A stretch of 64,000 nt of DNA from Pelargonium tetragonum. Lineage: Eukaryota > Streptophyta > Magnoliopsida > Geraniales > Geraniaceae. Each line of letters starts with the position of its first letter. Positions within the stretch are counted from its first letter, which is position 1. Positions 38,421 to 49,854 of the stretch are shown piece after piece. The position numbers were made by a program, and so were the translations under genes. The stretch is taken from contig JAYMTL010000076.1 of NCBI GenBank assembly GCA_036897445.1, positions 1 through 64,000 of the forward strand. The letters run 5' to 3'. The notes under the pieces were generated by a model. That model worked only from the letters and a program-made list of their open reading frames with translations. It did not search any database and had not been told where the DNA came from.

Positions 38421-39499
38421 GAGGGAGACTTCGAGCTTTTCTAATTGTTGAGTTTTCTTATTCTAGCTAGAGGTTTTCGCTATGCAATATCGATTGCAAA
38501 TTTCAAATTAAAACAAATAGAATTCAAATAACTTAAGTTAAAGCGAGAGCAAGCCCCCTTGGAAGTATTGCCCGTTATAGTTTAATGAGGTAATTTCTTG
38601 TTGATGAAAGGTGAAATTATGCTACTTGGCAAGAGGTATAAGGAGTCCCGTTTACTCCTTTTTGAAAGACCAGGCCTCTAAAAATTCGCAGTTTATAGAC
38701 TCCAGGGCTTTATCCAGCCAAAAAGCCTAGATTGCAGTTAACACTATATTTTCTTTCTATTTTTATAAATAGAGCTCCTCTTTCTGACCAATTATCGTTA
38801 TTTGCGATCTAAGATACGTCATTCTTTTGAGTAGTTTAGTTTTAGGAATAGAAAGAAAGCTTGTATACAAGCAGGCCCTGTAAGGAAAACTATATCCGTC
38901 ACACCCTCTAAAAGTTAGCCTTACATTTTAGTTACTTTATTTAGATTTAGTCAAATTCTGGCATTTTATAACGAAGCTTTGCTTTTGTTGTATAAGGGGC
39001 CCTCTCCCTTTTCAGTCAGGTGTTAAAAATAGTCTTTAGGTTAAGCAAAAAACAAATTAAAATAGAAAGTGGGTTCTTGTCATGTATCAGTTCGGAGATC
39101 TTAAATTAGTATGCTCAGGATCTCAAACTCAAAAGTAATTAATCTGCAACTACAGGCAAAAGGTTTCCTTTTAAGATAATGTCTTGCGTTTCATTTTAAA
39201 GTATTCTTCTTGAACAAAGGAACTAAAATTTCTGGCATGTTATACATCTTTTTACGACAAATATATAATATAAAGGATACCCACAGGCACTAGCTAGAAT
39301 TAAGAAGTGTACGCCATTAGGAAATTTTTTTTAGGACCCTCTGGTCTTTTATCTCTACCTGAACTTTGATACCTACAAGCATTTAGTAAGATTTTATTAT
39401 AGGTCTGCTCAGTTACTAAATTACACTCTCAAATTTTCTTTTTATAGAAATAAATCCCAAAAAGAAATACTGGCTACAGTTCTTGATTCTCTCTAAGGG
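38421..39499. other. non-coding stretch, nothing recognised
   Basis: No gene, RNA or repeat supported. Confidence 0.5.
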
Positions 39500-39521
39500 T
39501 ATACTTTTATTTAAAAGTATA
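39500..39521. repeat. AT-rich perfect inverted repeat
   Basis: TATACTTTTA (39500-39509) and TAAAAGTATA (39512-39521) are perfectly complementary with two bases between. It could form a cruciform; given the AT content such palindromes are less surprising than the GC-rich ones. Confidence 0.75.
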
Positions 39522-40514
39522 GTACTGAGTTATATTAAATTCCTGTAGCTCTCCTTGACTTTAAGTAAATAGTTTCAAAAAAGGATAAGGATAACGAATC
39601 TGTATTCATTTGAAAAGGGCTTTCGTTTATCAAGTTTTTTAGGTACCTCGTAAGCGGGTTTGAGGCTTTTAACGTTCTGTTTAAATATGTTTTAGAATCT
39701 CCTTCTTTAGAAAACTAACAGAACAAGGGTTTTCTTAAGGCATAAACAAGAAGGGTCCCATTATACTTTGAAATTTATAGAATAAAATCCTTAGACAAAG
39801 GAATAGACAATATTATCTATAACTAACTAGTCCTATTCTTTTTAGTAAGAAAACACAGGCTAATAAAACAGGTAATACAAGGTTGTCCTAACGTAAGGTT
39901 AACTATACTAATCTTCCTTTTCGGGACATATTATAGAATAGATATAAAACCTCTTACCTCGTTAACTATGTAGGCGCGGGGTGAAAGTCAAAGCCCTTGT
40001 TATACCTAAAGTTTACAATTACAACAAGCGAGACTGTTTGTCCTACTTATAAAAGGAATTCATATCACTAAATAAAACCTTGCTTCTACTAGAGCTATCG
40101 ATACAACTTTCTCCTCAAATCCTAGAAACGGAGCACCGCAAAAACTTATAACATGCCAAAAGATTGTGTATATCGGGTAAACGTAAAATAATGAAAACTA
40201 GCTGGGTATGACTGACATTGCTTTCAAAAAAGGACGTAGGTTATAATCCTGCCAACCCGGGCTTTTAAGAGGGGAAGGGCTCTTTTTCTAACTTGTTCTT
40301 TCTTTTTCTGGATGTTTAAAAGGGGCGGGTAAGCGCGCGGTGAAATTCAAAATGATAAGATGTTGCCCTTTGACTAACTTATTTAAAAGGTGCCTATTCG
40401 GTCAGAACTAAGAAGTAAAAGCTCTATCTGAGTTTTTAGTTAACAAAGAGCAACAGAATCCAAGTAGTTGTTTAAGGTAAGGGGTTTCCTTGTATTGCTT
40501 ACTTATTCTGGTAG
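39522..40514. other. non-coding stretch, nothing recognised
   Basis: At 40236-40252 GTAGG-TTATAAT-CCTGC forms a perfect T-arm-like hairpin, but the rest does not fold as a tRNA. Confidence 0.5.
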
Positions 40515-40540
40515 CCCTATTTCTGAAAAATAGAATAGGG
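40515..40540. repeat. inverted repeat, 7-bp arms
   Basis: CCCTATT (40515-40521) and AATAGGG (40534-40540) pair perfectly around 12 bases, which themselves contain a shorter CTATTT/AAATAG alternative pairing. Confidence 0.65.
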
Positions 40541-41851
40541 TCAAAAAAACTTAAAAAGCGTATCAGAACATAAAAAGAGGGAGTCTTGTAAAGTAAAAAG
40601 GTTAAGTTGCCTCCTAGTTTTAACTCCTGGCCTGCGGCTCGAGTCGGATTTAGCTTATACCCCGGATCTTTAATGAAAGGATGGATAAAAAGTAGGCCCG
40701 AGACAAGTATAATAAGCCGTTACACCAATTACCCTAGAAAGAATCTGATGAGTAACAGTTATATAGTTAAGGAAAGGATATTGTAGTATAACTTTCTAAG
40801 CAGTTTTAGTTTTGTTATGGATAATGAATAATTGGAGTAAGCGATCCTTCTTAAAACTACTTTACAAATCAATATTTGGAAGTCTTGAAATTGTATGTAC
40901 AACATCTAGAAAAGGTTATTTAGTTAACTAGTCTTAATTGGTTGTTAATTCTTGTTTACCCAAGGAGTACGCGGAGATTGTACTAAAAACTAAAAAGAGG
41001 TGTATTAAGTTCGAAAAGCGCCGGAAGTGTAAGTAGTAGGTCGGGCAACAGGCTCCCGTAAAATCTATGAAAATTGACTTCGGTCTAACAAGAATTTCAT
41101 AAGTCAAAGTTTTACCTCTTTCAAAGTTGTACGGGGACTCAGCTTCGATAGAACTTTAAGTCGTTTTTACTCAGGATAAAAGGAATGTACCGGTGTTTTC
41201 CTGCTGACAGTTCTTAATTTTGGATTTCAAAATCTAAGTTGCATCGGGCTCAAAAGCCTTGACCTCAATTTTCTGATGTTGCGAAAAAAGCACACTCTTC
41301 CTTATAATGAAATCTGGGTTGACAAACCTTATCTTATATTGAATTCTTTCCCGCGGTAATCTTAAGATTTAGTTACAACTTAAGGAGCTCCTTTTTAGCC
41401 GAATAAATGTCAGGGAGGTAACTAGCAAAACTAAAGTAGTAGGGAGTTCTTTATCGCTGGGTAAATAAACCTCTTTTGGACTGGTTCCAGGCTCCAGTAT
41501 GAAGAATCTGATTGGTTTGGTATCCCTTAATAAAATAAGGAGGTACATTACCGAGAGTCCGGAAGTACCGGGTTATACATACTATAATATCTAATAAGTA
41601 AGAGGTCCGTACTTTGTACTTTAATTAATTGTCAAGAGTTCTCTAGTATCCTTTATTTGTAACAAGGATTTATAAGCAGAATCTTGGTCGACGCCTATAA
41701 AACCGTGTGCCGGAAGTTACATTGCTCGTTAGTTCAATACACAACAGGCATACAATCTTTCTCTAGGACTCTCTCTTTTCTGTAATAATATAACACTCAT
41801 CCCTTTTTATTACTTATAGTTAAAGTAGTTAAAGAAAAAGCAAAAAAGAGG
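40541..41851. other. non-coding stretch, nothing recognised
   Basis: CCGCGGTAAT near 41352 equals part of the SSU rRNA 530-loop consensus, but flanking bases do not match, so I treat it as chance. Confidence 0.5.
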
Positions 41852-41867
41852 CCCCTACCCATAGGGG
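41852..41867. repeat. GC-rich hairpin flanked by direct repeats
   Basis: CCCCTA (41852-41857) and TAGGGG (41862-41867) pair around CCCA. Similar words, GTTAAAGTAGTTAAA before and GTTAAGTAGTTAA after, lie about 50 bp apart on its two sides. The arrangement of a GC hairpin between imperfect direct repeats resembles mobile GC clusters of organelle genomes, but I see no other copy. Confidence 0.5.
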
Positions 41868-44800
41868 GGCGGTTAAGTAGTTAACTAAAAGTAGTAAGTT
41901 AAGTTTGCTAGAGCTAGGTATTTAGGAGTTTCTCTTAGATATTTGTAAAGGAAAATTTTGTTATTACACGCGAGGTCTTAAATTCTATACTGAACAAAGA
42001 GCTAAAGCGCTTCTTACAAGTACGCTAAGGGTTCAAATAGAAAAGAATTCTGAAAAAAGGGTATGGCATACCAGAGACAAAATTCAGAGTCCTTTCTTCA
42101 GGAATATAGTAGTTATTAATTAAGGATTGCTTGAATATTTTTAAAGGACTCCCCTTATAAATATATTAGTGCCCCACTACTAGAAAATCCTTCCATAATA
42201 AAGTAAATTGCTATGCAAGGAAAAAGGGATCTCGTGCCTGAGAAATTTATTGCTTTTAAAAAGAAAAATTGAACTTCATCTCCTTGTATTGTATAAATTG
42301 CTCTTACTTTGATATTACTTGCACCTTTAGAATTCCCTATCAGTAATTGAATATTTGACTTAAGTATTTTGGTATACACCAAACGATAAGATACTGCAAA
42401 GCGCCTCTTAAATAGAAAATCATGCCCTTACTTGCCGGGTTTCTACTAGACTTTTTTTATCAGAGACTCTTTACTTTATAAATTTGATAGAATGTCAGCA
42501 TAAGTACTTAGTTGTGTGAGGCGAGGCTAGTTAAGATTGAATAATTCGAAATTGGCACTATAATTATAAAGGAGCTCCCGTTTATTAAGAACACGGAGTT
42601 CTGGTTTTTCTTCTTAAACCTTAGATTCCGTAGGACTCCGGCTCTATTAATTCTGTTATGCTCCTTGTGTGTGTATAGATCCCCACTTTATACTACCTAC
42701 TCTACTTCATTGATTGTTAAAATTCCTTTGTATTTTCGTAGTTAATTAGATATAGTCTTACCTCCCTTTCCTCATAACATAAATTCGAGCAAGCTCTGTT
42801 AGTAGAATTTTACAAATCAAACTACTTCTATTAATTTGTACAACAAGTATAGTAAATCCTTTTCCTTATGAGTTCTAAGAGAGCCCTCTGCTGAGGAGTA
42901 TCCTCGATTTCGTAAATGTTCTGTATCTTTTGCTAGGGTTTCCTCGTGATTTGAACCCTCAATTAAAATCTAGGATCAGGGGCTCTCGTTAGAGTATACG
43001 CCTGCGTTCGCCTTGATTTTGAACCTGATTTCTGGCCTCGAGATGGCAACGAAGTTGTTTTGTTGTACATCCGGCTATTTTTGCATGCGATTCAAGGCAT
43101 TCTAGAGTTCCCCTTTCCTTAAAAAATAAAGAATATCTAAGGACACCCAAATCCAAGGAGTTCCTTTAGTAAACGAGCCCCTCTCTAAGCATACTTCGCC
43201 TATTCCAGAGGCTTGCCCGGTGATAACTACATCCCACCAAAGCTTCCAGATTTGATTGTAGTGGGCTGACATTGGTAAAAACCCTACCTAAGGTATATCC
43301 AAAAACTTTAAAAGAGTAAAGAATTTAAGAATATTTACGACTTTGGTTTATAAAGAATCTGGTCGGTTCCCTCTAATAAGCTTGACCCTAAATGCTTAAG
43401 ACAAAACTATGTAAACTTACACTTAAATAGAATCTTGAAACATCGAAAACAACCAGAAAGAAAAAGCTAGAATTTCTTCAGGAGCCGCCTGGATTCCCGC
43501 TTATTCCGGACTATCTTATGTAACTACAAAGTCGAACTGACTAGGGGCACCCTCATTCTTTTTCTTTTTGAAAAGGAGCTCCTGTAATAGGAAAAACTTC
43601 TCTCACCGAACCTAAAGGTATTTTATAAACGTAAAGTTATACCTTACGATATGCGGAGCTCGCTTTTTTACTCTATGCAAACTTTACCCTACAAAGGGGA
43701 GGTGCTCTAAAAAGTTCCGAAACAAGAAACAAAAAGGGGAAATATTCCCGTCGTAAGAGCGACATTTATTTCAAATACCAAGAATTCGAAATTAGTTTTA
43801 TACTAGGCATCTCGCAGCTCCCTGCTAGATCAGGGCTAACAGTAAAAAAAGGCAAAATCATGGAATCATTGCACTAAGGAAAGAAATCCTAGTCAGAGGC
43901 CCTGTACTTAATTAGTTTCTAGTACACCTTAGTTATGCACTATCCCCAATGAGCTCCTTTTTTATTTATCTAGTCGGTCCGCAATTTGAGCTAGTCTTAC
44001 CTTTAAAAGTTTTTCCACTAAAGCCTCCCTTGGGTTTGTGCTTGTTTGAGCTTACACTTATTTACAACGGTCTCATTTTCTTCAAACCCAGTTAAGCTAC
44101 GCTACCTTATTGCTACAAGTTGCTCATAGCAAATGTTATACAATATAATTTAAAGGGAGGGCGCAGTTTTCTTAAAGAATACTCTTACTAATCAAATCAG
44201 AACTAAACCTATTAGGAAACCCCTAAGATTTTTATAAAGAAACTTGCCTATATCAAGCAAAAGTTCCGAGTCTTTTAACGGAATAATTTTTTACCTTTCA
44301 GGTTATAAAAAGGGCCCTCTTTTAAAAATTGACGACCTGCTTTAGATATCAAGACTTATAATAAAGAATAAGAAAAATCTCTTTATAATGGAAATGACGA
44401 TAACAAATAAATTAAGAAAAGGCCTAAAAATTAACAAATTCTTGTCTAAATCGACAGTTGAGGTGGGTATTAAGTTTTTTTAAATCCCCTAACTCGTTTA
44501 AGTAAGGGAGAACAGGAGCTCCCACGAATGCCAACTGAATATATGCTTTTGACCAACTCTTCCTACCTAGAAAAGCCTAGAAGAGTAAGAATTTCCTCGA
44601 CCTGTAGATATAACTTCAGGAACTTCTGCGTATTCTACAAATAGATGATTAACCGCTTCGTAACCTTATATGCTATACAAAAACTCGATAGAGATAAGAA
44701 AATTCCTCCAAGTCTGTCTCTTGCCGAGACCCCTAGTAGGTTAAAAATTTTAGGAATGGGTAAGTATAAGAAACAGATATTGGAATTAACCGGGTTCCTT

Positions 44801-45664
44801 ATCTATAGAAACCCTGTGAAGTATACCCGTTGGATAATAAAAGCAGAGTTTTAGTATATGATATGCAAATTGTGTTTCATATGAAAAATGAAAGTCTTAC
44901 TTACAAGAGAGAGTTTCGTGCGTATGCTATACCCGCGTTGAATGTACAACTAACTTCACTACATTAAAGGAAACTTGTACCAAAGATTAAGAAACGGGGT
45001 ACTTTTCGTTTATACCGATCAGATCGCCGGGGTTCCCAGGTATATTGGTAATATCTCGAGTACTCAAGGTCCGTTTGAATTCAAATTTCTATACAAAGTC
45101 AAAGGGGGTTCTATAGAAAGCCTTTTGGTATTTTTTTAGGTGTCAATAACCAAATAATAAACCGGATTTTTAGATTATACTAGAGGGAGTTATTACACAG
45201 AAAAGACTTTACCTTTATACCAAGGAATTCCTGGAGTATTCGCCTACTTTTAACTAAGCACCCGGTTTACTACTCAAATCGTCGTTTTTACGGGTTTATG
45301 TAAAAGCAAAAGGATTGAGCTACACCAAGATAAAGCTCTTTATTTTCTATCACTCCAAAAGGGGCCCCACCCGTGGACATATAACTTCTGAGCATACAGG
45401 GCTTTTAAGAAATATAATTTTAGCTATAGTTTACTAATTGCAAGTGAGGTAGGGCTTAATTATTACAATGTAATTACTTCGACTTTTTGGAAGTGAGGCT
45501 GTAGGTTCGAAGCAATTTCCTTGTAGAGGGCCTTACCTATTCAGGATATTCTCATTTAATAATGAATTAACGAATCAGCATTTATATTTATAGTTAGTTA
45601 TTTTTCAAATATGAAAATACGACGAGAAGCTCAACTCTTGTTACTGGTTTTATTAGAATTAGCA
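41868..45664. other. non-coding stretch; minus-strand T-arm-like words
   Basis: Frames at 42155-42382 (minus) and 44645-44854 are without motifs. Between 42945 and 43030 two minus-strand T-arm-like words (GGGTTCAAATCACG and AGGTTCAAAATC) lie about 75 bp apart, the length of a tRNA, but neither has a foldable D- or anticodon arm. Confidence 0.45.
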
Positions 45665-45685
45665 CAAGCTTCATAAGGAAGCTTG
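45665..45685. repeat. perfect hairpin, 8-bp stem
   Basis: CAAGCTTC (45665-45672) and GAAGCTTG (45678-45685) pair perfectly around ATAAG. It lies about 285 bp upstream of the second long repeat A copy. Confidence 0.75.
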
Positions 45686-45969
45686 ACTTGATATTCACTT
45701 AAAAGAAGAAAGCATTATCTCTAAGTTATGAAAGAAATAAATGCGTTATCTCTTAAATCCTTACCTAAAGCGTTGGAATTTATGAGACTGTGTAATTATA
45801 TGTTAAAACCTCGAACTTCAGACCACCTCGGTTTAAGCCATTATATTCGCTATACACTTTGCGAAATGAGTCCCACTATATTTGTATACACTTGTAGGTT
45901 CGGTTATTTGGCTAAATTAGAATACCCTATTTACGGATTACGGAGTGCGCTTAGAGCCTTCTCTAGGAT
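45686..45969. other. non-coding stretch with an 87-codon chance frame
   Basis: The frame 45728-45991 runs into the repeat A copy and ends there. The translation has no recognised domain and the equivalent position of the other repeat copy is not open in the same way. Confidence 0.45.
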
Positions 45970-46152
45970 TTTTCTGGGACCTATAACTTAGAATAATTCA
46001 CAGCTTAGTTATATTTAACGTGAACGGCATCTATCAGAATCACCTAATATAGAGACCTTGATTCTTTGGAATACTCTTTAGGTATTTGTATCTTAAAGTA
46101 AAGAGTGACCTGACTACGTTAGAAATATTCCCGCTTTAATTTAATATACTAG
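45970..46152 (+). repeat. repeat A, long copy 2
   Basis: Its first 30 bases (45970-45999) are identical to 33987-34016; colinear but weaker similarity follows through AAAGAGTGAC (46099-46108), TTCCCGCTTTAAT and CTAG. The T-arm-like word of copy 1 is changed here to CTTGATTC. Copies are 12 kb apart in the same orientation. Confidence 0.8.
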
Positions 46153-46762
46153 CTACTTCCGCGGCGATTAGTAGGTAAAAAGGCTCTCCGATTTGGTATT
46201 AATGATTGGTTGGGATACGAGTTTGACTTTACGAGTGCAGATAGGCCACAAGTTAAGCGTATACACCCAACTCGAAGTTTTTACATTTCTGGATTCTCCT
46301 TGTAGTTTTAGTCGGAAAAGTTTCGTTTAAACTAAGGTTCCTTAAAGTTAGGATCCGCAATTTCTTATAAGTTTTATACTGTTTCTGGATCTTTCCTAAC
46401 TAATGCAATAACGAGAACTTTTAAAGAAGTTCTCCTATTTGTCGATAATTTAACGGAGGAGGTCTTAACAGCATAAAACCCGGGGCGGAGTAATGTACTT
46501 TCTTCTATATCTATGTAGTCCTAGGGGCTCCTTAGATCACAGGAATTTCTAGAGGATATTATATGGAAGCTTCATTAAGGGACCTTGTGAAAGGCGATTT
46601 CATTTTTGTGCGGTGGTTTTAAGACAAGCCCCTTTCTAGAAAAGGGTTTATTTATTATTGAGACCTCTTGCTATAATGCTATAACCGAGGAGCTTCGGGA
46701 ATAGAAGGACTCCCCTATTAAGTTAAGCCACTTTATATACTCTTTTCTTTAGACCGGTATTT
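46153..46762. other. non-coding stretch, nothing recognised
   Basis: No supported feature. Confidence 0.5.
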
Positions 46763-46790
46763 ATTACGTATTAAGGATTACGTATTAAGG
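46763..46790. repeat. perfect 14-bp tandem duplication
   Basis: ATTACGTATTAAGG is present twice head to tail without mismatch. Being perfect in an otherwise decayed region, it is probably recent. Confidence 0.9.
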
Positions 46791-46833
46791 AACCCCATCC
46801 TCTCTTTTAGAGTATCTATTTTTTAAAGCAAGC

Positions 46834-46856
46834 ATTTTTCGAAAAAAGCGAAAAAT
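46834..46856. repeat. perfect hairpin, 8-bp stem
   Basis: ATTTTTCG (46834-46841) and CGAAAAAT (46849-46856) pair around AAAAAAG. Confidence 0.7.
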
Positions 46857-49831
46857 CGATTTATCATAGTTTTAAGGAAATATTTAATGTCTATTTTTTA
46901 TAGGGATCCTGAAAATTTTTTAGCTATTAATATCCAAGGATTTAGAATACTAAAAACCTTCTTTAGTTTAGTAGGCGGGTCCCTGTTAAGCTTGCGTTAG
47001 AGCAAAGAAGTGTGGAAGTAAAATACTAAGGATATTTAGTAGCGCGGAGCTCGGGGCCTTATGGCATCTAAAGGGATTTCTTTCGCCTGGTGTAGAATAA
47101 TATAGATTTCTTAATTTATATATTATGAGTGCAGGAGACTGCAGAACTTTTTGAGCTGTCTAAAAAAAGAGTTTTATCTAGTCCATTTGTATGTACTCGA
47201 CTCGGGGACGTACTGTTTAAGTGTCTTTAAACTGGAAAACCTCGATATTTTCTAAAAACCCCGCGAAGTTAAAACCACTACAAATACAGCTCTAAGGGAA
47301 ACCCCTTGTCATATTTAGAGACCTAGTATACATGCTTACACAGCCTCCCGCTTAACTTTAGTAAATTTCGAGTGCCGAAAGAAAGAAACTAGGAATATAT
47401 GGGATTTCCTTTTGCTGGTAGAACTCCTTTGACTGTTTCGAAAAGCACAGTATAAGCGCTCTTTTATGTCAGTCAATTATAAAAAGGAATTACCCTACAC
47501 GAATATCTTAAAGTGGGGCTCTATAGGCAGCCTAAAGTCTAATTGAATGGGCTTGTAAAGTTTTTAGCTCGTGAGTTATACCCAAAGTATCTATATAGAA
47601 TTGAGTGTCTTAAACAAAAAAGGGGCAATCCTTTGCTGATAGAGAAAGTAAACATTTACTAAAAAAAGAACTAAAAGATAGCTGGATATACTATATATTT
47701 CGGGAAGTGCTTTATACTACCAAGTTAAGAGAAAACTAAAGATTTTCATATTTCCCTGAAAGCGACTTCTCTTATCCCAAACCTCCGACTAAGAGAGATT
47801 CCTATCACTAAACGCAGAGTTTTCCGTTTCAATGCGACATTGAATCAATGTATCCAAAAAAACTAGGATTTGGCCTCTACTACATACTAAGCAATGCTAA
47901 AGCAAAAAAGCACCTTAACAGCTATTTATTACGGATTGTTTTTGGTTTGTGTACTTTATTGATATTTATTGGGAGATTAAACTCAGTAGTTAGTAATTTA
48001 AGGGGCACCTCTTAATGGACTTCAAAAAGCATATCCTACCTTAACTTAGTTGTGGTTATGTCCCTTGGAGTTTTTGGCATCCTGAAGAAAACACAAATAA
48101 GAGCTTAATGGTTATCTCTTAGAAGTTATAATATAGTACTTATCCTAAATCTTTCTGACTCCCCTTTTTATTTTATATGTACTAGAATCACTTATATAGG
48201 ATATTTTCTATTTTTAAATGCCTAGTATTCCTTAGTTCTTTTTTTTAATATCAACTTTTTTGGTAACATAAAGAAGTCCCTATAACCCTATAAAAAGTAT
48301 AGAAGACAAATTCTCGGAAAATCTAAGAAATGTAGAATAACAAACCCTTAGTAAAATTAGGAAAACTCTTTAAAAACTAAAAGAAACAAATTTTATGCAC
48401 GAAAATTGAGGTATACCCGGCTTAAAAGTAAACCCTTATACAAGAGGATTTTAAGGAGAGATTTACCAAGTAAAGTTTTTCGACTAAAACTACGCCTCAA
48501 TATCTTAAGGAACAATCTAGTTAGTGTTTTTTAAGCCCTTTTAAGGAAGACCCGGTTAGCGCTGATTTATAAGCTACTTATTTGACTTTTGAAACAGCTT
48601 ATTTAGAATTTCTTACCCAAAACACTTATATAACAAGAGCTCGAGAAAACTTCTTATACGAATTACTTGTAAAGTGCCTACTAGGAAAATTTAAGGAGTA
48701 GAGTCAAACCTGCCTGGAGAACCCAAAGGCAGAGAGATCCGGAATTTGAGAGTAATAGAAAGCTTTTGGTATGAAAACTGTACTACATTTATACTCCTCG
48801 CCAAGGAAGGAGAAAACCGGAATATTAGAAGTTCTGTTTTAACGACGAGAGAGATTAAAACGAGTTACTCTAAGAACCTTTTTTTAAAGGGACAGGTATA
48901 GTAAAACTCCCCTGGTTAGCCCATGCTGTTTCTAAAAGAAGCCGAATACACTTAATAGCACGCTTTGCCTGAACTAGCTCAAGGAAAACCCCATGTTGAA
49001 TAAATCCATTAAGGTTCAAGAGCTTGCGCTAATAGTATGATTTTTTCTAAATATATAAGAGTAATCCTTTCGAGAACAAAACCTATATATTAGGGACTCT
49101 ACCAGGGGACAAGGACTCCGCTTTGTACGGGAAGCCTTGGAAAGCAGTAAAAAGCGTTTGTTCATAAATTATACTTGAGAGATAAAAGTTGGTCCAAAGG
49201 TAGCGTCCTTTGTTATTTTTGCAGTATAATAAGCATTGCTTTGAATCTCCAAAATTTTGGTAGTTTATTTCACGTAAATAGGACCAAAGTTCTCAAAAGG
49301 ATTCTACTTTATTTATATCTGGAGAGTCCGTTTATACAACGTGACAAGTTCCAAAAAGGACAGACTACAGTTTAAGTGAAGCAAAGGATAGATGTTTCGA
49401 CTTTCTAAAAAGGTTAAGTTCTTGATTAGTGCTCATATGCTCTCGCAGTTTAATCTAGTAACTATTCAAAAAAGTATCCTGAATAAGAGTTCTAAAAATA
49501 GAAGACAGATGCCGCTTTAAACAAGCTTTAGCCAGTAACTTGGGTCCTAAATCGGAAATATCATAAACTTTTGAGGGCTGCTAAAGTCTTTAGAAAAGGA
49601 TTATGGGGTTAGTTATAATTTAGTGCAGGAATTCTAGAGGTTCCAACAAAATAAAAAAATGCAGCTATGTGGCTATTAAGAAAGGGGAACTCTAAAAAGC
49701 GGGTATTATTCCTTAAATGGAAGACACTGATGGCGTAGTTCAAGATACCGCAAGTTGACTGCACAATTAAAGAAAAGAGTTGTTAGGATAAAATCTTTCT
49801 TTCATTTTAAAGGTTTGATTGGCTCTGAACC
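46857..49831. other. non-coding stretch; one LSU rRNA-like word
   Basis: GGTCCAAAGGTAGCG at 49191-49205 matches 14 of 15 bases of a universally conserved LSU rRNA word (GGTCCTAAGGTAGCG, helix 71 area), but the following bases soon leave the consensus. A 66-codon frame at 49175-49375 covers it and is judged chance. Otherwise nothing recognised. Confidence 0.4.
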
Positions 49832-49854
49832 AGGTAACGAAGTTAAAGGAATTT
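49832..49854. repeat. repeat C, copy 1 (23 bp exact)
   Basis: A 23-base word beginning AGGTAACGAAGTTAAAGG is identical at 60801-60823, same orientation. A chance exact 23-mer in 64 kb is unlikely even at this AT content. Flanks show no further similarity that I can see. Confidence 0.75.

Noticed and set aside
40201-40262. Possible D-armless tRNA with a perfect T-arm and 6 of 7 acceptor pairs
   Set aside because: The acceptor strand is offset by bulged bases, the anticodon position lacks U33 and the anticodon stem does not pair.
41350-41362. CCGCGGTAAT, as in the SSU rRNA 530 loop
   Set aside because: Only ten bases match and the highly conserved bases on both sides are absent.
42945-43030. 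Two minus-strand T-arm words 75 bp apart, suggesting tandem tRNAs
   Set aside because: Neither has a D-arm, a foldable anticodon arm or a pairing acceptor stem.
45728-45991. 87-codon frame next to repeat A
   Set aside because: It ends inside the repeat, has no domain, and the other repeat copy does not preserve it.
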